A DNA stretch of 64,000 nt from Costus lasius (lineage: Eukaryota; Streptophyta; Magnoliopsida; Zingiberales; Costaceae): contig CM050451.1 of assembly GCA_027563935.2 (NCBI GenBank), positions 35,355,565 to 35,419,564 of the forward strand, written 5' to 3'. Positions within the stretch are counted from its first letter, which is position 1; each line of letters opens with the position of its first letter. The translations under genes and the position numbers were made by a program. Below the pieces are notes generated by a model that did not search any database, was not told the DNA's origin, and saw nothing but the letters and a program-made list of their open reading frames with translations. Below, piece after piece: positions 23,258 to 34,211 of this stretch.

Positions 23258-23690
23258 GTCACGGGGCATGACTTTCGTAGCTCGGTGACCCGAGGAACAT
23301 TCATTGGAAAACTGTTCGCAATAGTCACGGGGCGTGTCTTTCGTCGCTGGGTGACCCGAGGAACATTCTGTGGGATTTTCGACTTGTGCATGTGGTGCCG
23401 CTTCCGATTCCGAAACTTCGTCAGGGAGTCGCCCACAGAAGTCACGGTGCATGACTTTCGTCGCAGGGTGACCCGAGGAACATTCTGTGGGAAATCGGAC
23501 TTGAGAACCCGGTAGTTGTCTACAGGATCCATGGGGCGAGGTTATCGTCGTTGGGTGCCCCGATGAACTTTATGTGGAAAATCGGACTTGTGTATGTGAA
23601 GTCGCTGCTGTTTCGGGTGGCTGTCTGCAGGAGTCACGGGCCGTGACTTTCGTCGCTGGGTGCCCCGAGGAACTTTCTGTGGAAAATTTT
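23258..23690. repeat. Irregular tandem repeats, five units with a 50-bp core
   Basis: Core units begin like GTCACGGGGCATGACTTTCG and continue to GAGGAACATTCTGTGGGA. They start at about 23258, 23324, 23441, 23528 and 23633. Sequence before the first and last units is also shared (GGGTGGCTG...GCAGGA). Spacing varies from 66 to 117 bp. Open frames run across them on both strands, but I recognise no protein family. They most likely form a U3 repeat block of the Gypsy-2 LTR. Confidence 0.8.
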
Positions 23691-23700
23691 TGGGGCACCA

Positions 23701-24044
23701 TTGGGGCCAGATCTTTCTCTTCTTTCATGTTGGATGCTCCTACATCAGCGTGTCGATCCAGTATATCTCCCTTGATATACCCATGCCTATGTTAGCAACC
23801 CGTGCTCAACCAGCGCATATACGAGTCTCAAGTGCATCACAGTTGTCCCTTATCCACTATGACACTTGACCGGGGATTATTCTTTGAGACTAGATAAAAT
23901 CTATCTCCAGGGACATTGTATATGCAAATGTACATATGACGCAAATGTACAAAAGGCATAACAACGACAATGCCAAGATGTATAACACAAATAAATGTGA
24001 CACATATCGGACTAGCCATAGGTCCTAGGGCCTATACACCAACA
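23701..24044 (-). repeat. Fragment of a copia LTR (Copia-C relic)
   Basis: It ends CACCAACA on the plus strand, like the Copia-B LTR. From about 23745 it aligns loosely with the Copia-B LTR 5' part (AACCAGC..ATA, GAGTCTCA, CCGGGGAT, GGGACATT). It is a partial LTR of a related family. Confidence 0.65.
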
Positions 24045-24145
24045 TGCAACTCTAGCAACATCGTGGCTAACATGAGGCAGCCAACATCCAAAGCGTCATC
24101 CTGATGCTTGCTATAAGCATCCCGTTCAGCCACATGGGCTATGGA
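24045..24145 (-). pseudogene. Copia gag fragment (Copia-C relic)
   Basis: The minus strand reads R-D-A-Y-S-K-H-Q-D-D-A-L-D-V-G-C-L-M-L-A-T-M. This aligns with Copia-A gag residues of about 57-77 (R-D-A-Y-E-K-H-V-N-D-S-I-D-V-A-C-L-M-L-A-S-M). It lies directly against the LTR fragment without leader or primer-binding site, so a deletion joined them. Copia-B inserted at its right end. Confidence 0.78.
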
Positions 24146-26325
24146 TGTTAGGGAATACTGGGTGTAATTTAAAATTATTACAGTCCCAGGACGCAGCGGA
24201 AGAATCATTACACCCGAAACATATTCCGGTCCCAAGGATCCATGCGAGAGAGAAGACACAAGGATGTGTTAGAGATGTACCTCTTTTGCTTGTCTAGTTG
24301 CCGAAGCCATGTTGAAGGCGCCCAATGTTCGCCCTCTACAAGTATCCATGCGTCAACTCCTTGATCATTGCTCCCTTCCACGCTTGGTGCTAGCCTCGGG
24401 AAGAGAATCAAGCCTTAGGGTTCCTTCACTTTTCTTGCGCCACCTCCAAGGATCATGCGCCAAGTGCAAGGAAGATGCAGCCAACTCCTTATCCTCTTCA
24501 CTCCAAGAGAAGAGGGAGAAGAAGAGTTTCAGCCCTTAGGAAGAGTAAGAGGAAGTGGGGCCACCAAGTCCTTCTCCAAGTCACGCCAAGAGGAGAGGAA
24601 AGAGAAGACTTGCGGCCACTAGTAGGAAGAAGGGTTGCGCCACCTTGGTATTGTCGCCCTTTGGCCTTGCTCTCACCCCTCTATGTGTGTTCACGTCTCC
24701 AAGCATTCGAACCATTGAGAGGGGGCAGCTAGGGTCCCTTTTATAAGCCAAGAGGCGGTTTAGGGAGGGCCAAGATCATGCCAAGTGGGCGGCTAGGATA
24801 AAGGAGTCTTGAGGTAAGGAAAGTCTCCAAGACTTTACCATAAACCTCATTCAACCTATCCTAATTTGCCCAATGGCCATATCAGCCCAAGACATGCCTT
24901 AGAGGCATGCATTCCATCCAAGGAGGAAGGGCTAGGCGCAACAAGCAAGAGGAATTCGGCTAGGGTGGTGTCTTGGGAGAAATTAGGGTTTGAGGTAAGG
25001 TAAGTCTCCAAGACTTTACCATATACCTCTTCCCAACATCCATATGCGCCTAGGAACTTCCCATAAAAGCTCTCAAGCCATATTAGCCCCAAGACTTGCC
25101 TTAGAGGCAAGGTTTCCATCAAGGGAGAAAGGGCAAGGCGCCTTTTACTTCCTTAATGAAGCAAAACCGCCCACTTCACCCCATTATGCCCCTAGGCACT
25201 AATGGGTGAAGACTTCTCCCCATTATACCCTTTTAGCCAATTCTCTCTTCATGACAACTAATTATTGGGCCTTATTGAATAATGAGCAAGCCCAAACTTC
25301 ATGGCATGGGTTGATTAAGCTATTGGATCCAATCCAATGCAACCCTAATTCAAATGTGACCAATCTAGGTCAATTTCGGGTCAACCTGCCAAAAATGAAG
25401 TTTGGCTCCAATAACCTTCTTCCTACTCATCAGGCCCATTGGCGCTGACAAAATCTTCCAAATGGATCCAAGTTATCCAATAACTTGATCCTAAGGCTTC
25501 TGATTAAAGCAACGTCAAGAGTCTATTGCGTGTGACCCCGTAGGATCCATATGACGATGGCAATGATGTAAACATCATAAGTAGTGAGGGGTATCTAGCA
25601 ACACATCACTACTACCCATATCATAGGACTTAAGTCATTATGGCAACAACTCCTAACAAGCAACGAGGATTCCTATTATAGATCCCTTTGCCTAAACTGA
25701 TATCCTGCCATTGGATTAGTCTCAAGTTATCAATCCAATGCATTAGTCATGACTTAACAAGTGTGGCCACAGATTCCTGTCATGCACCAATAAGGAAGGG
25801 GCAAATCCTACTATTGGTCATCCATGTCTCTACATGACTTATGACATGCCCAATGTTAGTCATTTTGGTTTCCCAATTACGGAGAGACGTAAGACTGTAT
25901 CAAAGCATACCCATCATCAAATCTAGACATGAATACCTCAAGTCTAAGGATCAATGCAAACCTCTTGCATGTGAGATTGACTTGTGGACTAGACATGTCA
26001 ATCCTCACGGTGGATCACTCCAGTGCATCCAATGCACCTGTATGTCTGCGTTACTGTGCCCCGCACCTAACCAGCCCATACACCAGTCTCAGATGTACCA
26101 AAGCTGTCCCATATTTGCTAAGGTACCTTGACTGGGGATAGCTTATGAGAATGGATCCAACCAAACTCCTGGGACATTATTTATGCAACTCAATACATCA
26201 ACGCAGGTAGAGAACTCTGCATAATAACGACCATGCCTCTATAAAGAATAACAATTCCATCAAAGTACATTCAAACAATGCCCGACCATGTCCAAACATT
26301 GGTCTGCAGGGCATTAACACCAACA
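24146..26325 (-). repeat. Copia-B 3' LTR (2180 bp)
   Basis: On the plus strand it runs TGTTAGGG...ACACCAACA. It matches 49841-52038 over its whole length except for a gap of about 40 bp opposite 51490-51530. It contains the block at 25583-25610 that is identical to Copia-A LTRs. Confidence 0.93.
24737..24745 (-). promoter_or_regulatory. TATA-like box in Copia-B 3' LTR
   Basis: The minus strand reads TATAAAAGG. The same site exists in the other LTR at 50433-50441. Confidence 0.55.
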
Positions 26326-26490
26326 ATCTCCCACTTGCACTAAGACCAAGGACAATTGATGTTTAGTCAGTTCCAATGTCTCTAGTATGACCCATTTAGC
26401 TTCCGCTGCGCCAGAGGCTATGTCAGTGGGTTCTTCCAGATTGCTATCTGTGTTTATTTTAACAAATTTGATCATCATCCCCATCCATGA
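26326..26490 (-). pseudogene. Copia-B polypurine tract and pol 3' end fragment
   Basis: The minus strand reads a decayed version of the Copia-A pol C-terminus (K-I-N-T-D-S-N-L-E-E-P compared with K-V-H-T-D-D-N-L-A-D-P), followed by the polypurine tract next to the 3' LTR. Gypsy-1 separates it from the rest of pol at 45217. Confidence 0.8.
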
Positions 26491-28151
26491 TGATGTAGGA
26501 CGGGGAACTAAAGTATTCAAACGACGCCTTTGAAAACTGGTTTTGAATAATAGCTTAATAATAAGAGAAAACCGAAGTTATGCTAACGAGGTTGGGAAAC
26601 TAATTTTTTTGTATTTTTTAAAAATATAGGAAAACCCTAGTTTAAACTAAGAGCAGTAAATAAGAATTACACTAGAAAGCAGTAAATGCAGGAAATAAAC
26701 TTACAGTGCAGCCCTTGAGAATTGAAGGGCTGTGCTTCCCGATCTTCACCGATCCAACTCTGATGGAAGGTGTAGGGTGGAGCTTACAAACAATCACAGA
26801 AGATCCGTACAAGTCACGGATTTTAATACAGGAACAAATCAAGGGGTGAGGTTAAGCCTCACAAGTTCCCTTGCTAATCCTAAGTTAACTAAAGAGAGAG
26901 GGAGAAGAGAAAGAAGGGGGGGGGGGAACGCCCCTTCCTAGATCCACTCCAAGCGCAAGCTACAAGTTATGTAATCAAGAATTAGTGTAGAGAAGAGTTC
27001 TCAAAATCAAATGAAGAGTTGAGGAGAAGAGACTTAGCTGAATAGGATGAAGACTCCTTGAGGCCAAGGGTGTTCTCCTTCTTGCTCCAAACCGAGGGTG
27101 AAAGAAGTTCTCCTTGTGGTTGCGCACATACACAAAGAGGAGAGCTTCTTAGGGTTTTGGTGGAAGAATTAGAAGAAGGGGGAAGAACTCGGCTAAAGAA
27201 GAACTCTATCACTAACACTAGCAATTAACCTAGGCAACTAATAGACAATATTATTTCATCAAAAGGTAGTCAAAATACAAGGGGGAGACCATGTTTTTAT
27301 AGGCGAGATGGGGCTAGGGCAGGATAGTCATTAGCTTCCATGCGCCTATTACAAAGATGGATGGAGTTTGAATTTCAAAATAAAGAGGATGTTGGCGCAA
27401 ATCCTCTTTGGGAGCTTCCTTCTTTGGTGATCTTCTCTTGGCAACTCTTTAAATGTTTGGGTTGGCGAGAAAAAGGTGTCTTCTTATCCTTTGGCGAGAT
27501 GCTTGTTGGCACATGGATAAGAGATTCGAAATTTGAATCCTTTCCATGAGAGCATGGGCGGCAACAAAAGATGGTAATCTCTCATAAATGTCTTCATAAA
27601 TGCCCTCCTTTGATTGTGGATCTTGATGGATAATTCCTTTGATTTTGGATCTTGATGGATGAGGGATTTGAATTCATTCCTTGCTTGGACTACAGGTTGG
27701 CGCATATCTCTTGGATGGATGATGAGGTGGCTGATTGCTCTATTGGAGAGGCGCCCAACAAGTATAGCAAGTGAGTTATTGCATGGCTTTGAAGTGAGCT
27801 TGGGCTTTGAAGTCTCCCTTTCCTTTTCTGGAGCTGAACTTGATGAGTGGACCTTGAGTGACATTGAGCTGGAACTTGAGCTGCTCCTTACTTGAATGAC
27901 CTGCCAAAATGATCCTAATGCATGCATGCACTACTCTACTATGATGCAAGAGTACATAAAGTTTCATGAATTACAATGCACTACCTACTACAAGTGGACT
28001 TGCCATAATTGACTACATGATGCATGGTTTTATTGAAAAGCAAATTACCCTAAAATGCAATCCAAGAGAGGGGCTCTAAGGGAACCCATATCGAATAGGT
28101 ACCCTACGAGTCCAAGCATATCTCCTCAGAGCAGGGCTACTGCCTCCATCA
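26491..28151 (-). repeat. Gypsy-1 3' LTR (1661 bp)
   Basis: On the plus strand it runs TGATGTAGGAC...GCCTCCATCA. It pairs with 43552-45211. A G-run near 26920 varies in length between the two copies. Confidence 0.95.
27294..27301 (-). promoter_or_regulatory. TATA-like box in Gypsy-1 3' LTR
   Basis: The minus strand reads TATAAAAA. The equivalent in the 5' LTR is at 44354-44361 and would drive the element. Confidence 0.55.
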
Positions 28152-28163
28152 GCTCTCCCCAGG
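28152..28163 (-). other. Gypsy-1 polypurine tract
   Basis: The minus strand reads CCTGGGGAGAGC directly before the 3' LTR. Confidence 0.8.
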
Positions 28164-28195
28164 TTGAAAGGATTCTCCTCTGGAGAATTATCCTT

Positions 28196-29377
28196 TTACC
28201 CTTGGAGTAACTCAGGGGCGGCTATAGCTATCTCTGACTCAGGAAGCCATACCTCTTCACCATTAATGAGTCTAACTCGATAAAACATTTGTACCTCATC
28301 AGTGGTGAATTTGGTTTGGTCTTTGAGAATAGCCTCAATCTCCATCTTGTAGGTGTCATCTGGATCTGGTATGGAGAGGGGCTCATGATAGAGGGTGAGA
28401 TCCTCCACGTTGACGTTGGTGGGAATCCCCAATTCAGGTGGCAGGTCGAGGGCAAAGGCATTGTCGTTGATTTTGTCTACAATGGTGAAGGGGCCTAGTC
28501 CTTTTGCTTCCAGTTTGTGCCCTGTCCCATGGATGCGCTCTTCACGCGCCCGTAGAATCACTTTGTCACCTGTGGAAAATACCTTTCTCGGCGATGTTTG
28601 TTAGCAGCTTCGCGATAATGATTAACAGATTCTAGCATCTTAGAAAATATTTCAGCATGCATTTGCGAAGTATGTAAAGCAAAGTCACGAGCAGGTAAAG
28701 AAGTCCTAAAGTGTCTGGGTAGATGGAAAAGATCTATTGGTTTGTTAGGTTGATATCCTAGGTTGGCTTGGAAAGGGGAGAGACCTGTGGTCTTGTTGAC
28801 TGTACTGTTGTAGGAAAACTCGGCGGTGGGTAAGAGTTTATCCTAGCTGCTAGGATGTTCACTTACCAAACTCCTAAGGATACTCCCAAGTGATCGGTTG
28901 ACCACTTCAGTCTGCCCATCCGTCTGGGGATGGTAGGCTGTGGAGAACTTGAGTTTTGTTCCTAGAAGGGTCCATAGGGTTCTCCAAAAATGGCTTACAA
29001 ACCTAGGGTCTCTATCAGACACTATAGTTAAGGGTGTCCCACGAAGCCTAACAACTTCTCTAAAGAAGAGTTTAGCAACATGGGAGGCATCAGTGGTTTT
29101 GGTGCAAGCTATGAAATGGGCCATCTTAGTAAATCTATCAACTACCACAAATATAGAATCATGTTTAGCTGAGGTTCGGGGTAGTCCTAAAATGAAATCC
29201 ATACTAAGGTCTTGCCAAGGGGCTTGGGGAATAGGTAAGGGAGTGTACAGGCCGGGACTGTGCTTGTGGACTTTAGTGAGCTGACAAGTCCTACAATGCC
29301 TCACAACCTTAGCTACATCCTGGTAAAGGTTCGGCCAGTAGAACCATTCCTTTATAAGGGCTTGGGTCTTATCTCGA
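28196..29377 (-). pseudogene. Gypsy-1 integrase and C-terminal chromodomain-like tail (broken)
   Basis: The minus strand continues the polyprotein after the A3 insertion: the end of the HHCC zinc-binding part (V-R-H-C-R-T-C), core motifs D-F-I-L-G-L-P-R-T and S-D-R-D-P-R-F, then the G-P-F-x-I-V-D-K and V-N-V-E-D-L-T-L-Y-H region of gypsy integrases. It ends with about 50 residues that look like a chromodomain (E-I-E-A-I-L ... Y-R-V-R-L-I-N-G-E-E-V-W-L-P-E). Family knowledge: such tails can direct integration by binding chromatin marks. A TAG at 28845-28843 replaces the Trp codon after S-E-H-P-S-S. A frameshift occurs near 28583. The product would be non-functional. Confidence 0.9.
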
Positions 29378-29382
29378 CCGTG

Positions 29383-31068
29383 TGTTGGGGTATGCCCTTA
29401 AGGCTAATGTTTGAGGCCTTGGGATTGTAACAGTATCATGTATAAACTCTTTTGTTTATAAAGGCAATGGTTGTTATTCAGTTTGTTACCTTGTCTGCTG
29501 TAATAAGTGCACTTCTGAATAATGTCTCAATGCTGTTCAGCTAGGCTGACATGCTATATGTCCTTAGTCGAGATATCTTGGTGAACATGAGACAGCCTTG
29601 ATATGGTTAAGACTAATGTGTGTTCTAATCTTATAGGATGCTTCGAGCATGGAATAAGATGTAGACTCATGGGTACATTGGATGTACTGGACAGACCCTA
29701 CTAGGATATTCAATTGCTTGTCACAATGTGAATAATCCTTGTGTGCAACAAGTGGCATACTTCCTCTGACTTGAGATCACTTGTGTTTCTAAATGATGAT
29801 TGTCATTGTTTTGAGGTAGTTCAATATCATTTGAAATATAATGGTTATAGACTATCTTGGATAATGATCATGAGTCAGGTTGGGACACTAGTGATAGATA
29901 TAGGATTGCCGTCTCCTTAATTGGAGTGAGATGTTCTGAAGGGGCCCCCCCTTAAATGAGATGATTGAGAAAGTGTATGGCCATACCCAGGTGAATATGT
30001 TCATCTGATCTAATCATGCTCATCATATTGGAGTTACAAGCTTGACCCGCTTGTCCAATAAGAACATCCAGTGGCAAAGGATACATGCATGCCTAGTGAA
30101 GTGGATTCACACTTGTGCCGTGGTTTGGGTGTGGTCTTGGAAGACTCTTTCCTTTATATCGGGAGACAGTGATGTGTTGCTAGATACCCCTCACTGATCG
30201 TGATAACGTGAGTTATCGTTACCGACATTTAAAGGAAACCCTCAGGGTCGCACAATTTGATGATATGGCTTACTTAAGTCAGATCGTGTGGACTGAATTG
30301 TTTCGGTTCAGTTTAAAGGGATTTAATCTCTGATTGTAAGTGAGATCTGGTCTGATCATGTTTGATTGGTTAGGGCTCAAGATCGGTAAGCTTCGATCGA
30401 GAGAGTTGATGCTAGATCGGTGAGATCTGTAGCATCAAAAGATGAACGGTCAGATCTTGAACCTTAGGGTTTAATTTGATCTGGACCAATACTTGGGCTG
30501 ATTTGGTTTGATCGTTGGACCAACTACATTGAACCGGCTCATATGTGAGCGCTTGGTTCATATGAGAGAAGAGATATGCGTTTGGTTCACTTCATGTGAA
30601 CGCATAACGCATGTATTGAAGTCTTGCTAATTTTGGCATTTCGGTTTTTCCAAAGTGATGAACGTCTCAACGTTCGATCACAAGGCTTCTCTAACGCTCG
30701 TCTCCCTTTTGCTCTTGACGATACACACACTCTTGCGTGGTGTAAGTTGACGAGAAGAAGGATCGGCCAAGAGAGACTTCATCATCCCTTCCATTCGACA
30801 AGGAAGCTTGGGTGCCTTGCTAGCACAAGGGACGCCAAGGAAGTAAGCGATCTTCATCTTGTGTGTGAACTTTTGGAGGAGATCAAAGTTGCTCTCTTCT
30901 TCCAACGCACCATCCAAGCGATGGCCATGGTATGGATCTTTTCAATCTTTGCAAGTTGATCATTGAAACATACATGCGATCATAGAAACCCTAGATTCCG
31001 CAAGAAAAGGTTTTACATGCGCCTATTAAGGTTTGCGCCCCCCCCCCCTCTCGAAAGGGGTACTCACA
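29383..31068 (+). repeat. A3 5' LTR (1686 bp)
   Basis: It begins TGTTGGGGTATGCCC and ends GGGGTACTCACA. TATA-like candidates exist near 29457 (TATAAAGG) and near 30152 (TTTATATC); which is used cannot be told from sequence. The block shared with Copia-B lies in the second half. The last 60 bases carry a long C-run and CTCTCGAAAGGGG. Confidence 0.96.
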
Positions 31069-31070
31069 AT

Positions 31071-31082
31071 TGGTATCAGAGG
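31071..31082 (+). other. A3 primer-binding site (tRNA-iMet)
   Basis: TGGTATCAGAGG, two bases after the 5' LTR. Eleven bases fit the initiator tRNA-Met 3' end as in the other copies. The last base is G instead of C. Confidence 0.92.
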
Positions 31083-31337
31083 CCGGTTCTATGTATGTTC
31101 CTTTGATTGCTGCTTTGTGATCCTTGTTTGATAAGTAGATCTAATCTTGCGCATCTACATGTTTAGTAGTGAATATACATGATGTATGTTTTACTCCTTT
31201 GCGCATATGTTGTGGATGATGGCGCATGTTGGCTGTTGTTGTTTTTCTTATAAAACTTGATCACTTGCGCGCCCCATATTAGATCTAAGCGCCTACTATA
31301 AACCCTTAGACGGGTTGATGGGGTTGAAGTCACCCTC

Positions 31338-32909
31338 TGATGGAGGGGCCAACCCTGCCCCAAGGAGGTCTGGAAGGGCTAGGAGGAAGCCCATCAGATA
31401 TGGCTTTTCCTCCTAGGTCATCTTTCTTTCCTTATTTGCACTTTCCTTATTTGCATTGAATAAAGCTCTAGTGCATTGTGTAGTTTCCTTATTTGCCCCT
31501 AGAATAGTCTACTGGCCTTTGTGTTAATAATTGGGCAGGTTATAGCCCAGCTCAAGGGAAGCTAGGAAGCTCAAGCTAAGCCACTCAAGTAGGGCTCCAA
31601 TTATGGGAAGAGGCACTTCAACCACTTCAACTAAAGACTTCAAGTTGAAGGGGCTTACAATGAATACAACTCCACCTTCCAAATCAACCAAGGCGCCACC
31701 CTCATTGATGATGAATTCGAATGCAAGAGATCAGCCCCAATTCAAGGCGCCTAGCCATCAAGAATCAATCTAGATCCACAATTCAAGGGATCACCATCTT
31801 GATCCACAATTCAAGGGATCATCATCTAGATCCACAATTTGAGGAGCCATCCTTGGAAGTCCTTAGCCGCCCATGCTCTTGAAGGAATGCTTTCGAAATT
31901 CAAATGGGCGCCATCTCAAATAAGGAAGGAGCTCAAGAAGAAATCGGCTACAAGGAGCTCCATCAAAAGCAAGATTTCGAAATTCAAAAATTGTCAAGGA
32001 AATGTTTTAATGGTGCATTAACTTCTTTCCCTACCTTTGTGATTGCGCCTAGGGTGAATTGTCACCCTTGCCCATGGCTTGTTGAGCCTATAAATTGTAA
32101 TCCTCCCCTCTTTGTCTATTAGTTGCCTAGTGAAAAAAAAGAATCCTTGTGTTAGCATTGGTGCTTGTTGCCTAAAGGAGTTTTCTACCTCCCCCTCCTC
32201 TAAAGGGCCGAGCCCTTTCCCTTCTCCCCCCTTTCTTCTCAAGTCTTCAATGCAACTCAACCACTTGAAGGATCTTGCGCAACTTTGGAGGAACTCTGAG
32301 GAAGCTTCATCATCCTTTGTTCTCGGCAATCAACAAAGACCCTTAGGGGTTCTTTCACTTTCGGCTAGCAAGAGAGCAACATCAATCAAGCTTCAAATCG
32401 GCCAAGTTCCTTCCCCTCTCCTTTCCTTGATTTCTAGAACTTGATTTCTACACTAATCTGAACTTTATTTGAAGGTGGCGCAAGGACTTGGAGGACTCTT
32501 CTCTAAGCGCAAAGCTTTCCCCCTCCCTCTTCTCTCTTTAGTTAATTGTTAAGGGAACTTGTGAGGCTTAACCTCCCCCTTAGTTTTGCTTTGTAATATG
32601 AATCCGTGGTATGTGCGGATCCCGTTTGTCTGTGTTTGTTTGTAATGATGCAATACCTTCCATCAGAGTAGGACCGTTGAAGATCGGGACGATACGATCC
32701 TTCTATGCTCAAGGGTCGCACTGTAAGTACTCCTACTAGTCATTTCATTTTGTAGTTTAGAGTGTTATTTCTTAAAATAGTAAAGTAGTGTCGCCTTATT
32801 TTCCAACTCCGTTAGAGTAATCTCGGTTTTATCTAAAAATACAAAAAAATATTTTCTTAAAAGCGTTGTTTGAATGCACCCTTATTTGTGAGTGATCCCA
32901 TCTCCATCA
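31338..32909 (+). mobile_element. S3: solo LTR of a Gypsy-1-related family in the A3 leader (1572 bp)
   Basis: It starts TGATGGAGG, ends TCTCCATCA, and is flanked by CCCTC at 31333-31337 and 32910-32914. The A2 leader has the same sequence without the insert. Near its end, CTTCCATCAGAGT...GAAGATCGGGA...CTCAAGGG..GCACTGTAAGT matches the Gypsy-1 LTR in sense orientation, so it is a relative rather than a copy of that LTR. A TATA-like TATAAATT is at 32090-32097. No coding motif. Confidence 0.88.
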
Positions 32910-33874
32910 CCCTCTAGGTTAGATCCAATAGTCTGATCAGACCATCTGACAGCCTAGATGGATCGACCAGATGGCACCTGTGCACAAGCACGAGGTGGCT
33001 ATAGGTCGATTGCATCACAGGCGTGTAGCGAGGTCTGGTTGAGACAACCAGTGAACACACATGAGTTAGGCCCGGGGTCACACCCGTTTGCCAGAACTCA
33101 TGTTGGTTGTTCAGCCCTTGGCGCATGCATGGTTGACCATTAGGTCAACTCGAGTCAGTTAAGACTTGGTGCATGCAAGGGCATGGATCTAACTAGATAA
33201 GATGAGTGGATCCCTATCAATGGACCGTTGTAAGGTTGTAGGGCACATAAGAAAAGTAAAATTGAAGCCAATGGGTTTTCAAAAATTTATTTTCTTTATA
33301 ATGGATCACATGTTGCTTGGATGATGCCATGATGCTTGTTTATTTCATCTTATGTGGGTTGCCCTTTTAATGTGTGCTGTGCTGGGGCCTGCGAGCCTGG
33401 TAAATTGTAAATTATTATTTTTGTGATCTGCGAATCACATTTTTAATTAATTTATTGTATAATTGACCTGCGAGTCAAGCTTGTCTAGATAGATTAATGT
33501 ATTTTAATTAGACAAGAGCACAAAAGCACACATCGCAGAGGCGCATTCAGCTGGTGGGCGCACCTGAGCTGCATTGAGCGCTAGGGCCCTGGGTTGGACC
33601 AGATGAGATGCAAAAGACCCAAGAAGCAAGTGAAGACTTAAGATAACTTAAGGTCTTACTTAGGCTATGGGCTTTTACCACATAAGATCCATGTTTTCTT
33701 TTATTGTTTAAATAAGTAGAACAGCATGATTTATTTATCTTCTGCTATCACCATAGGAATTGTATGATAGTGAAGAAGATAAAAGACCGTTAAAATCCAA
33801 CGCATCCATATCAAGCTCGTAAGCCTTCTGACGCGAAACCTCACTGTTCTGACTATCGTTGGAGCCGTGTTGTA

Positions 33875-33887
33875 CCCACTCAGTGGG
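33875..33887 (+). promoter_or_regulatory. Leader hairpin H2 of Copia-A (A3 copy)
   Basis: CCCAC-TCA-GTGGG, a five-pair stem that can also be read as a 13-base palindrome. The same sequence (reverse strand) is at 2549-2561 in A1 and 17173-17185 in A2. It differs from H1 by one compensatory pair (C-G for A-T). The role is unknown. Confidence 0.6.
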
Positions 33888-34082
33888 CACGTCCATCTAT
33901 CTTCAGACGGTGCGGGATTTCACCTGCGTGTTACAGAGAAGGGATTTATCGCTTCTCGTTGCTCAGCATAGCACGTGGTGGTCCAGGGAGTAGGTCAGGT
34001 CAGCTTGACCATGTAGGCTACATATGTGGCGCATATGGTAGCACATGGAGGCAGCCATCTGTGGGTCAGAGACTGTGTTGTA

Positions 34083-34095
34083 CCAACTCAGTTGG
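34083..34095 (+). promoter_or_regulatory. Leader hairpin H1 of Copia-A (A3 copy)
   Basis: CCAAC-TCA-GTTGG with the same TCA loop as H2, 208 bases downstream of it. Present at 2341-2353 (A1), 16964-16976 (A2) and 59428-59440 (A4). In Copia-B the corresponding place has a different stem (48607-48622). Confidence 0.6.
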
Positions 34096-34197
34096 CACAG
34101 TCTGTTGGATTGCCCAGATGAAGGGGAATCGCACGGGTTGGCGATTGGCAGGGACTGCCTACCAGAAATTAGTACTCGTACTCTCTGTGCATCTTAT

Positions 34198-34211
34198 CTC
34201 GCCTGAGCGGG
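34198..34211 (+). promoter_or_regulatory. Leader hairpin H3 of Copia-A (A3 copy)
   Basis: CTCGC-CTGA-GCGGG, a five-pair stem including one G-U-type pair, 115 bases after H1 and about 195 bases before the gag ATG. Present at 2225-2238 (A1), 16848-16861 (A2) and 59311-59324 (A4). Copia-B has CTCAC-CCTC-GTGAG here in sense orientation. Confidence 0.55.

Larger units (their letters stand above)
5523..23700 (-). mobile_element. Gypsy-2: degenerate chromovirus-like Ty3/gypsy element, heavily interrupted
   Basis: Minus-strand pieces occur in polyprotein order from right to left: 5' LTR (22064 to about 23700), primer-binding site, gag N-part (20912-21939), gag zinc knuckle (9576-9968), then protease and RT start (5523-6663). 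The gaps are filled by S2 with nested A2 (9969-20911) and by S1 (6664-9575). A1 cuts the RT at 5522, and the rest lies off the left edge. Removing S2 and one copy of GTTTG rejoins the gag reading frame. The piece set is GC-richer than the neighbouring elements. It carries many stops and is old relative to the copias inside it. Confidence 0.88.
22064..23700 (-). repeat. Gypsy-2 5' LTR (outer edge inferred)
   Basis: The inner edge is set by the primer-binding site. On the plus strand the LTR starts TGGTGGAGC. The outer edge is inferred at about 23700 (GGGGCACCA), because it gives TGGTG...CACCA ends and a length (1637 bp) close to the Gypsy-1 LTR. Copia-like sequence starts just beyond. The second LTR is outside the window, so the edge cannot be verified. 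A TATA-like box lies at 22702-22709, with tandem repeats upstream of it in what would be U3. Confidence 0.6.

Noticed and set aside
23258..23690. Spaced repeats considered as a CRISPR-like array
   Set aside because: The context is plant LTR sequence, repeats are imperfect and spacers irregular (about 15-65 bases), and no cas gene exists.
24475..24732. 85-codon basic open frame found in both Copia-B LTRs (also 50171-50428)
   Set aside because: Opposite to the element, spans the TATA-like region, and is conserved only because the LTRs are near-identical.
26918..26928. Long G-run (and its partner near 43978) considered as a quadruplex-forming regulatory site
   Set aside because: A single homopolymer that varies in length between the two LTRs; slippage is enough to explain it.
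28843..29304. 153-codon integrase frame considered as a separate gene
   Set aside because: It continues the Gypsy-1 polyprotein cut by A3; its end is a nonsense codon at a Trp position, not a real gene end.
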